Origin: Pseudomonadota bacterium
Lineage (GTDB): Bacteria; Pseudomonadota; Gammaproteobacteria; GRL18
Assembly (NCBI GenBank): GCA_030632745.1
Contig: DAOVUE010000127.1
Coordinates: forward strand, 1 to 5,669
Length of the DNA stretch: 5,669 nucleotides
Direction of reading: 5' to 3'
Numbering within the stretch: position 1 is the first letter of the stretch; each line of letters begins with the position of its first letter. Positions 1 to 4,882 of this stretch are shown one piece after another. Under the pieces are notes generated by a model. It was not told where the DNA came from. It searched no databases and saw nothing but the letters and a program-made list of their open reading frames with translations. The position numbers and the translations under genes were made by a program.

Positions 1-139
1 AGCCACTGCATCTTAAGGATTTTCTAAATATTTTGAATTCACCCATAGAGTGACTATGAATAAATCCAAAATAGTCAGTAAAACCCTTAATCTACAGCAC
101 CTTAGTCATTCACGCTACGATCCAACTGAGTTATTTAGG
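1..139 (-). repeat. Diverged copy of a palindromic repeat element, cut by the window edge
   Basis: This is a second copy of the element at 3642-3819, in opposite orientation. Bases 38-139 align without gaps to the reverse complement of 3643-3744, with about 80 of 102 identical by hand count. Bases 1-37 continue the match with small gaps and an apparent deletion of about 5 nt, and the outer arm lies beyond the window. The copy is itself a hairpin: 44-48 pairs with 54-58, 30-37 with 65-72 (one A-C mismatch), and 13-23 with 80-90 (one A-C mismatch). Both mismatches become G-U on the minus strand. The right end, at ATTTAGG (133-139), lies about 70 bases upstream of the likely ffh transcription start. 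It is probably a non-autonomous mobile or REP/MITE-like repeat; no transposase is visible. Confidence 0.8.
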
Positions 140-144
140 TTGAA

Positions 145-186
145 AAGCCTTTAGCCAAAAATAATTTTTATATTTGCTAAAGGCTT
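145..186. repeat. 11-bp perfect inverted repeat upstream of ffh
   Basis: AAGCCTTTAGC (145-155) is perfectly complementary to GCTAAAGGCTT (176-186), separated by 20 AT-rich bases. It is not part of the neighbouring element, which ends at 139. No T-run follows on the plus strand. On the minus strand the stem runs into only four Ts, so it would be a weak terminator for leftward transcription. The right arm covers most of the proposed ffh -35 box, so a role as an operator is also possible. Function unknown. Confidence 0.6.
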
Positions 187-201
187 CGTAGTCATTATAA
201 T
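174..201 (+). promoter_or_regulatory. Likely sigma70 promoter of ffh
   Basis: A -35 box TTGCTA (174-179, four of six consensus bases) is followed by a 16-bp spacer and a perfect -10 box TATAAT (196-201). Transcription would begin near 208, giving a leader of about 36 bases before ffh. That leader holds a Shine-Dalgarno-like AAGGTG at 227-232, 11 bases before the ATG. The -35 box lies in the right arm of the inverted repeat at 145-186. Confidence 0.55.
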
Positions 202-243
202 AAGCCCTTTATTCTAACATATTTTTAAGGTGCATCATTAGCT

Positions 244-1623
244 ATGTTTGATGGATTAACAGAACGACTAGCCAAAACGGTTAAAAACCTGCGTGGACAG
301 GGCAGATTATCAGAAGATAATATAAAAGATACCCTGCGTGAAGTTCGTATGGCACTACTGGAAGCAGATGTTGCTTTGCCGGTAGTGAAAGATTTTGTTG
401 CCCAGGTTAAAGCTCGTGCTATCGGCAAAGAGGTTATCGAAAGCATATCACCGGGACAGGCATTCATCAAAATAGTGAATGATGAACTGGTGGTTATGAT
501 GGGGGAAAGCAATGATGCCCTCAATCTTAGCGTACAGCCGCCAGCGGTAATTTTAATGGCCGGTTTACAGGGTTCGGGTAAAACCACCAGTGTCGCTAAA
601 CTATCACGCTTATTAAAACAGCAGAAGAAATCAGTATTAGTTACCAGTGCCGATGTGTATCGGCCGGCTGCGATTGAGCAGCTCGCTACCCTGGCAAAAG
701 AAGTTGATGTAGAATTCTTCCCCAGTGATATTTCACAGGATCCCGTTGATATTGGCCGCAATGCCATAGAGTATGCACGCAAGAAGCATCTTGATGTGGT
801 TATTGTGGATACGGCAGGACGTCTGCATATCGACGAACAGATGATGGGGGAAATTAAACGTCTGCATAGCGCGATTAATCCTGTAGAAACCCTCTTTGTC
901 GTTGATAGTATGACCGGTCAGGATGCTGCTAATACGGCCAAATCATTTAATGAAGTACTGGAATTAACCGGTATTATTCTTACCAAAACCGATGGTGATG
1001 CACGTGGTGGTGCGGCACTTTCTATTCGCCAGATCACCGGTAAACCTATTAAATTTATGGGTGTTGGTGAAAAAGTAGATGCATTGGAAGCTTTTCACCC
1101 CGATCGCCTGGCATCACGTATTTTGGGTATGGGTGATATTCTCAGCCTGGTTGAAGATGCTCAGCAAAAAATTGATCATAAAAAGGCGGCCCGTTTAGCC
1201 AGGAAAATTAAAAAAGGCAAAAATTTTGATCTGGAAGATTTCCGTGATCAGATCCTGCAAATGAAAAAAATGGGTGGTTTGAGCAGTTTAATGGATAAAT
1301 TGCCCGGAGTGAATGAGGTCCCTAAACAGGTAAAAGAACAGGTCAATGATAAGGAACTGGTTAAAATTGAAGCGATGATTAATTCTATGACTCCCGGTGA
1401 ACGTCAGAGACCGGAGTTCATTAAAGGTTCAAGAAAAAAACGCATAACAGCAGGCTCAGGTACACAAATCCAGGATTTAAATCGTCTGCTGAAACAGTTT
1501 AAACAAATGCAGAAAATGATGAAGAAATTTTCTAAGGGCGGCATGAAAAATATGATGCGCAGCCTTAAAGGACGTATGCCGCCGGGAATGGGCGGCGGCG
1601 GTATGGGCAGAATGCCATTTTAG
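244..1623 (+). CDS. ffh: Signal recognition particle protein Ffh (SRP54 GTPase)
   Basis: Ffh binds 4.5S RNA to form the bacterial signal recognition particle. It captures hydrophobic signal sequences of nascent chains and delivers ribosomes to the receptor FtsY at the inner membrane, with GTP hydrolysed by both partners. The 459-residue protein matches the usual length (E. coli 453). It has an N-terminal helical bundle (about 1-85), then the G domain: P-loop GLQGSGKTT (107-115), DVYRPAA (137-143), DTAGR (189-193), TKTD (247-250), DARGG (252-256) and GVGE (273-276). The methionine-rich M domain (about 300-459) includes the RNA-binding GSRKKRITAGSG (395-406) and a Met/Gly-rich tail. The start follows an AAGGTG site by 11 bases. 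The gene looks intact and ordinary. It is separated from rpsP by 207 bp, so it may be a separate transcription unit. Confidence 0.98.
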   Translation: MFDGLTERLAKTVKNLRGQGRLSEDNIKDTLREVRMALLEADVALPVVKDFVAQVKARAIGKEVIESISPGQAFIKIVNDELVVMMGESNDALNLSVQPPAVILMAGLQGSGKTTSVAKLSRLLKQQKKSVLVTSADVYRPAAIEQLATLAKEVDVEFFPSDISQDPVDIGRNAIEYARKKHLDVVIVDTAGRLHIDEQMMGEIKRLHSAINPVETLFVVDSMTGQDAANTAKSFNEVLELTGIILTKTDGDARGGAALSIRQITGKPIKFMGVGEKVDALEAFHPDRLASRILGMGDILSLVEDAQQKIDHKKAARLARKIKKGKNFDLEDFRDQILQMKKMGGLSSLMDKLPGVNEVPKQVKEQVNDKELVKIEAMINSMTPGERQRPEFIKGSRKKRITAGSGTQIQDLNRLLKQFKQMQKMMKKFSKGGMKNMMRSLKGRMPPGMGGGGMGRMPF

Positions 1624-1687
1624 GGAGTACCCGTCCAGAAATTTTGTATTTTATTGTCTGTTTAGTACAAAATAATACAAAAATTAC

Positions 1688-1716
1688 TTTATCTAAGCAC
1701 AAAATTAGAGTAAAAT
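1688..1716 (+). promoter_or_regulatory. Possible promoter for the rpsP operon
   Basis: TAAAAT (1711-1716) is a five-of-six -10 box. The best upstream partner, TTTATC (1688-1693, 17-bp spacer), matches the -35 consensus at only three positions. The leader to rpsP would be about 108 bases. The ffh-rpsP gap needs a promoter if rpsP is expressed at ribosomal-protein levels, but this placement is tentative. Confidence 0.3.
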
Positions 1717-1765
1717 TCCCGTTTTTTCAGAGCAGGCCTAAATTTTAAGTCTTTAGGGTTGTCCG

Positions 1766-1789
1766 TCCGGAAATAATAGATTTCCCGGA
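1766..1789 (+). promoter_or_regulatory. Hairpin in the rpsP leader
   Basis: TCCGGAAAT (1766-1774) pairs with ATTTCCCGGA (1780-1789): nine pairs, one bulged C and a five-base loop. It ends 27 bases before the rpsP Shine-Dalgarno AGGA (1817-1820). No T-run follows directly, so it is not an intrinsic terminator. It could be a leader structure used for ribosomal-protein autoregulation, but nothing here proves that. Confidence 0.3.
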
Positions 1790-1830
1790 TTTATTGATTA
1801 TATTTAGGTATTAGAGAGGAATTAAGAGCA

Positions 1831-2082
1831 ATGGTTACTATTCGTCTAGCTCGCGGTGGTTCTAAAAAGCATCCATTTTACCAGATCGTTGTAACAGACA
1901 GCCGTTCTGCACGTAATGGTCGTTTCATTGAAAAGATTGGTTTTTTTAATCCTCTGGCTCGTGGTCAGGAAGTCCGTCTTGAATTGAATAAAGAACGGGT
2001 TGATCATTGGGTAGGCCAGGGCGCACAACCTTCTGTTCGTGTTAACACTCTGATAAAAGAACTTGATAAAGAAGCCGCTTAA
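1831..2082 (+). CDS. rpsP: 30S ribosomal protein S16
   Basis: S16 is a primary-to-intermediate assembly protein of the 30S subunit and binds the 5' domain of 16S rRNA. The 83-residue product begins [13 protein letters not shown], the family's N-terminal signature, followed by the conserved PFYQIVV and [19 protein letters not shown] blocks (15-41) and a short charged tail. Length agrees with E. coli S16 (82). A purine-rich site (GAGAGGA, 1814-1820) stands 10 bases before the ATG and should give strong translation. It is the first gene of the rpsP-rimM-trmD-rplS group. The next gene, rimM, lies 119 bp downstream, a gap enlarged by a tandem-repeat array. Confidence 0.98.
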   Translation: MVTIRLARGGSKKHPFYQIVVTDSRSARNGRFIEKIGFFNPLARGQEVRLELNKERVDHWVGQGAQPSVRVNTLIKELDKEAA

Positions 2083-2104
2083 GCTTCGTTCGTCTTTTCT
2101 TTTA

Positions 2105-2160
2105 TTAGACCAGAGTTAGACCAAGAGTCAAGCCAGAGTTAGACCAGAGCTAGACCAGAG
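2105..2160 (+). repeat. Tandem array of five 11-12 bp units between rpsP and rimM
   Basis: Units run 2105-2115, 2116-2127 (one extra A), 2128-2138, 2139-2149 and 2150-2160. The consensus is TTAGACCAGAG; units 1 and 4 are identical, unit 5 differs by one base and unit 3 by two. A period of 11 with in-frame stops excludes coding. It begins 22 bases after the rpsP stop and ends 41 bases before the rimM start, so it would be transcribed in the operon mRNA. It looks like a minisatellite made by replication slippage. Confidence 0.9.
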
Positions 2161-2201
2161 TTTAAAATATTGAATAAATATCCTCTTTGATTTGTAGTTA
2201 A

Positions 2202-2852
2202 ATGTCGAAACAATTTGAAAAACTACAGGTTTTAGGCAAGGTAACTGGATTTTATGGTGTTAAAGGATGGGTAAAACTTTATTCTTACACTGATCCAAGA
2301 GAAAGTATTGTTCAATATTCAGCACTGAAAATTAAACTCAAAAGACAAGACAAAAAACAGCACAATAAGTCAACTCCCCCATTAATAATTGCCCATGACG
2401 GCAATCTTTCCGGTAGAAAGCGGGAACAATGGCAAGATATCAAGCTTGACAGCGGTAAAGCGCATGGAAAAGGGGTAGTTGCACATTTTAGCGGTTACGA
2501 TACACGTGAAGCAGCTGCAATTTTAATTGGTTCTGAGTTAGCAGTATATCGCAGCGACTTTAAAGCCACAGCCAAAGATGAGTATTACTGGGCTGATCTG
2601 GTGGGCTTGAATGTTGTTAATTTAGAAGGAATTGCTTTAGGCCGGGTCAGTCGCTTAATGGAAACTGCAGCGAATGATGTGCTGGTCATAAAATCAGCTC
2701 AGCATGAAAGCGATGCAAACAGTATTGATGAGATTTTAATTCCATTTGCTATGCCCCACTATGTTAAACGTGTTGACCTGCAAGCGGGTATTATTGAAGT
2801 GGACTGGCCGTCTGACTGGAATAAAGAAACAACTGATAGACAAGATAATTAG
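2202..2852 (+). CDS. rimM: Ribosome maturation factor RimM
   Basis: RimM binds S19 and the 16S rRNA 3' (head) domain and assists late 30S maturation. The N-terminal RimM domain begins at VLGKVTGFYGVKGWVKLYS (10-28). The C-terminal PRC-barrel domain starts around DEYYWADLVG (126-135, with the conserved YY pair) and includes METAANDVLVIK (153-164), ILIPF (178-182) and IEVDW (198-202). At 216 residues it is longer than E. coli RimM (182). The excess is mainly a hydrophilic insertion of about 26 residues near 48-75 and a roughly 10-residue polar tail. The start is fixed by an in-frame TAA (2199-2201) just upstream. No convincing Shine-Dalgarno precedes it, suggesting weak translation. Its stop codon touches the trmD start. 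Confidence 0.96.
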   Translation: MSKQFEKLQVLGKVTGFYGVKGWVKLYSYTDPRESIVQYSALKIKLKRQDKKQHNKSTPPLIIAHDGNLSGRKREQWQDIKLDSGKAHGKGVVAHFSGYDTREAAAILIGSELAVYRSDFKATAKDEYYWADLVGLNVVNLEGIALGRVSRLMETAANDVLVIKSAQHESDANSIDEILIPFAMPHYVKRVDLQAGIIEVDWPSDWNKETTDRQDN

Positions 2853-3641
2853 ATGCTGAAACGTATTGATGTTATCAGTCTGTTTCCTGAGATGTTTGAA
2901 GCACTCAAACACGGGATAACAGGCAGAGCAATACGAAATGGTTTAATTGCAGTGGATGTAGTAAATCCCCGCGATTTTACCAGAGACAAACATAAAACGG
3001 TTGATGACAGGCCCTATGGCGGTGGACCTGGTATGCTGATGAAAGCACAACCGATTAAAGAGGCTATCTGCTCGATTAGAGAGCGGTCAGCAGGTAAAGA
3101 GCCATCAGCTGGCAAAGAGCCATCAGCCGGTAAAGAGCAGTCAGCAAAAGTTGTTTATTTATCTCCGCAGGGGCAGCCTCTGACACAGGACATAGTCAAG
3201 CAGTTAAGTTCAACACAGCAGCTTATCTTATTAGCCGGTCGCTATGAAGGTGTTGATGAACGATTAATTGAGCATTATGTTGATTATGAGTGTTCAATTG
3301 GTGATTATGTATTAAGTGGTGGTGAACTACCGGCCATGGTATTAATTGACGCATTGATACGTCTGATACCGGGAGCATTAGGGCACAATGAATCAGCCGT
3401 AAATGATTCATTTTATAATGGTTTACTGGATTATCCGCATTATACCCGTCCCGATAACTTTGAAGATGAAAGTGTACCGGGCGTGTTATTAAGCGGTGAT
3501 CATAAAAAGATTGAACAATGGCGGCTCAAACAAGCCCTGGGGCGAACCTGGCAGAGACGTCCCGATTTATTAGAAAATCGGCAGTTGAGTGAAGAACAGC
3601 AGCTCTTGCTGCAGGACTTTATCCAGCAGTTTGTTAGATAA
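2853..3641 (+). CDS. trmD: tRNA (guanine-N1)-methyltransferase TrmD
   Basis: TrmD is an SpoU-TrmD (trefoil-knot) enzyme that transfers methyl from S-adenosylmethionine to N1 of G37 in tRNAs with G36, preventing +1 frameshifting. It acts as a dimer in the cytosol. Visible blocks are SLFPEMF (9-15), [13 protein letters not shown] (51-63), and the knot/cofactor segments YLSPQGQ (102-108), GRYEGVDER (129-137) and [15 protein letters not shown] (148-162). They are followed by PHYTRP (195-200), LLSGDHKKI (212-220) and [12 protein letters not shown] (229-240). R170 and D185 correspond by alignment to the proposed catalytic R154 and D169 of the E. coli and Haemophilus enzymes. At 262 residues, an insertion of net 16 residues is explained by a repeat at 79-98. 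The ATG directly follows the rimM stop, so translation is probably coupled. An inverted-repeat element begins at the first base after the stop. Confidence 0.98.
   Translation: MLKRIDVISLFPEMFEALKHGITGRAIRNGLIAVDVVNPRDFTRDKHKTVDDRPYGGGPGMLMKAQPIKEAICSIRERSAGKEPSAGKEPSAGKEQSAKVVYLSPQGQPLTQDIVKQLSSTQQLILLAGRYEGVDERLIEHYVDYECSIGDYVLSGGELPAMVLIDALIRLIPGALGHNESAVNDSFYNGLLDYPHYTRPDNFEDESVPGVLLSGDHKKIEQWRLKQALGRTWQRRPDLLENRQLSEEQQLLLQDFIQQFVR
3087..3146 (+). repeat. In-frame 18-bp tandem repeat inside trmD
   Basis: Three 18-bp units (3087-3104, 3105-3122, 3123-3140) and a 6-bp partial unit (3141-3146) encode [18 protein letters not shown] and SA (residues 79-98). Most differences between units fall at silent third positions (GCA/GCT/GCC for Ala, GGT/GGC for Gly). 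The only replacement is P to Q at the end of unit 3. The repeat sits in the loop between AICSIRE and [10 protein letters not shown], where E. coli TrmD has a short Ala/Gly-rich linker, so it probably leaves the fold intact. Confidence 0.92.
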
Positions 3642-3819
3642 TCCTAAATAAATCAGTTGAATCGTAGCGAGAGCGATCAATGTGCTGGAGATTCAAGGCT
3701 TTACAGGTTATTTTAGGTTTATTCGTAGCCACCCTACGGGTGAGCCTAAAATGTTCTGGAAAGTCTTGAAGATTAAGTGCATTGGACGTTCGTAGTAGGT
3801 TCAACTGATTTATTTAGGA
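3642..3819 (+). repeat. 178-bp palindromic repeat element, predicted rod-like RNA hairpin, between trmD and rplS
   Basis: The ends are a perfect 20-bp inverted repeat (3642-3661 with 3800-3819; 21 bp if 3641 and 3820 are counted). Inside, 3663-3728 pairs with 3734-3799 in one unbroken register around a CCACC loop (3729-3733), with one bulged base at 3662. By hand count 56 of those 66 positions pair, 13 of them as G-U on the plus strand. The tip is CGTAG/CTACG, continued by TTTATT/GGTGAG and ATTTTAGG/CCTAAAAT. TAA occurs directly on both sides (3639-3641 and 3820-3822), a possible 3-bp target duplication; the left one is the trmD stop. No open reading frame is evident inside. A second copy lies at 1-139. 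Size and form resemble known families such as ERIC or Correia elements, but I do not recognise this sequence. Confidence 0.88.
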
Positions 3820-3882
3820 TAAGAGAATTTCGATTAATAAAACCCTGGGGTTCAGGGCCTTAGGTAATTTTGGAGCAAATGG

Positions 3883-4230
3883 ATGAGTAAGATAATTGAT
3901 GCTTTAAACGCAGAGCAAATGGGACAAGAAATCCCTAAATTTGGCCCTGGTGATACAGTGGTTGTGAACGTTAAAGTAAAAGAAGGTGATCGCGAGCGTA
4001 TACAGGCCTATGAAGGTGTTGTTATTGGTGTTCGTAATCGTGGTATTGATTCAGCTTTTACTGTACGTAAGATTTCTTATGGTGAAGGTGTTGAACGTGT
4101 ATTTCAAACCTATAGTACAATGATTGATAGTATTGAAGTAAAGCGTCGTGGTGATGTACGCCGTGCAAAACTTTATTATCTGCGTGATCGTCGTGGTAAG
4201 TCTGCACGTATTAAAGAAAAACTGGGCTAA
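3883..4230 (+). CDS. rplS: 50S ribosomal protein L19
   Basis: L19 is a 50S protein at the 30S-50S interface. The 115 residues equal the E. coli length. Conserved blocks include [20 protein letters not shown] (20-39), [15 protein letters not shown] (41-55), [16 protein letters not shown] (59-74) and the basic C-terminal [27 protein letters not shown] (3872-3875) lies 7 bases before the ATG, so translation should be strong. A small hairpin (CCCTG 3843-3847 with CAGGG 3853-3857) lies upstream of it. The gap to trmD is 241 bp, enlarged by the 178-bp hairpin element; without that it would be about 63 bp. A strong terminator after the gene closes the operon. Confidence 0.98.
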   Translation: MSKIIDALNAEQMGQEIPKFGPGDTVVVNVKVKEGDRERIQAYEGVVIGVRNRGIDSAFTVRKISYGEGVERVFQTYSTMIDSIEVKRRGDVRRAKLYYLRDRRGKSARIKEKLG

Positions 4231-4290
4231 TAAGCTTCTTTATTTTAGCAACTATTGCTAGATTATACAGACTATTCAGTAAAAGTAGTT

Positions 4291-4327
4291 AAAAACGGGA
4301 TACTTATAATTAAGTATCCCGTTTTTT
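4291..4327 (+). terminator. Intrinsic terminator of the rpsP-rplS operon
   Basis: A perfect 11-bp stem, CGGGATACTTA (4296-4306) with TAAGTATCCCG (4311-4321), has a TAAT loop and is followed by six Ts (4322-4327). The five As at 4291-4295 extend the stem with the T-run and could allow some termination in the other direction. It starts 60 bases after the rplS stop and ends 24 bases before ogt, marking the operon boundary. Confidence 0.95.
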
Positions 4328-4351
4328 GTTTTTCTGATCCCTGGTTATGCA

Positions 4352-4882
4352 ATGTATATTAATATCCCTTTCCCAAATTCAGAACAAATCTCCCTTTCAG
4401 TTTCTTTCACTGACGATTTTATCACCCGTATTGAATTTATTGCCGCTGACTTAAGTCAGGATGAATGGGTGCAATACGAGACAGTAGATGATAATAGTTC
4501 ATCTGCAGCACTGCTTGAAACACAGATTAAAAAACAATTTAAACACTATTTTTTAAATTCGGAACATCATTTTTCTCTGCCGTATCAATTGGATAAAGGC
4601 ACAGAGTTTCAGCAAAAAGTATGGCAGGCACTAATACAAATTCCAGCGGGGGAAGTAAAAACCTACGGCCAGCTCGCCCGGGAGCTTAACAGCAGTCCCA
4701 GAGCTGTGGGCAATGCCTGTCGCAGCAATCATTATCCTGTTATTATTCCCTGTCATCGGGTGGTCTCTGCTTCTGGTATTGGTGGTTATGCAGGTGATAC
4801 ACTAAAATCTCAAACAGGCAGTATTGCTTTTCTTTCAATAAAACACTGGTTATTGGCTCATGAAAAAGCAAACATTAAATGA
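4352..4882 (+). CDS. ogt: Methylated-DNA--[protein]-cysteine S-methyltransferase (Ogt/MGMT type)
   Basis: This is a suicide DNA-repair protein that moves the alkyl group from O6-alkylguanine (and O4-alkylthymine) in DNA onto its own cysteine. The 176-residue protein has a variable N-terminal domain (about 1-80) and the conserved DNA-binding domain: GTEFQQKVWQALIQIPAG (83-100), TYGQLA (104-109), helix SPRAVGNACRSN (115-126) with presumed finger R117, and active-site IPCHRV (132-137). C134 is the acceptor, so this is not a Cys-less alkyltransferase-like protein. GGYAG (144-148) and the IKHWLLAHE end (163-171) also fit. Cys123 and Arg124 in the helix are less usual. No AraC-like domain is fused, unlike Ada. 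No clear Shine-Dalgarno is present and the start lies just after the terminator, so its promoter is unclear. Its end overlaps xerD by 23 bases. Confidence 0.94.
   Translation: MYINIPFPNSEQISLSVSFTDDFITRIEFIAADLSQDEWVQYETVDDNSSSAALLETQIKKQFKHYFLNSEHHFSLPYQLDKGTEFQQKVWQALIQIPAGEVKTYGQLARELNSSPRAVGNACRSNHYPVIIPCHRVVSASGIGGYAGDTLKSQTGSIAFLSIKHWLLAHEKANIK

Noticed and set aside
225..782. 185-codon minus-strand open frame opposite ffh
   Set aside because: It lies wholly antisense to a clear ffh gene, and its product resembles no family I recognise. Similar shadows opposite rpsP and trmD were dropped for the same reason.
1639..1685. AT-rich inverted repeat just after ffh (1639-1650 with 1674-1685, one mismatch)
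   Set aside because: It has almost no G-C pairs, a 23-base loop and no proper T-run. It is too weak to call a terminator in such AT-rich sequence.
1734..1808. Possible third copy of the palindromic element before rpsP, with similar GCCTAAA and TTTAGG ends about 73 bp apart
   Set aside because: Between the ends the alignment is poor and the internal stems are not preserved. The similarity is within what AT-rich sequence gives by chance.
2071..2087. GAAGC/GCTTC hairpin at the end of rpsP followed by a T-rich stretch, as an attenuator
   Set aside because: The stem is only five pairs and the T-rich sequence is interrupted and starts several bases later.
4305..4310. Perfect TATAAT in the rplS terminator loop, as a possible ogt promoter
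   Set aside because: No -35-like hexamer lies 16-18 bases upstream and there is no extended -10. The sequence follows from the AT-rich loop and stem of the terminator.
4350..4377. Eleven bases AATGTATATTA (4351-4361) identical to the centre of the E. coli dif site, near xerD
   Set aside because: The flanking XerD and XerC arms do not match: only about two of eight bases fit downstream. The segment covers the ogt start codon, so it is most likely chance in AT-rich DNA.
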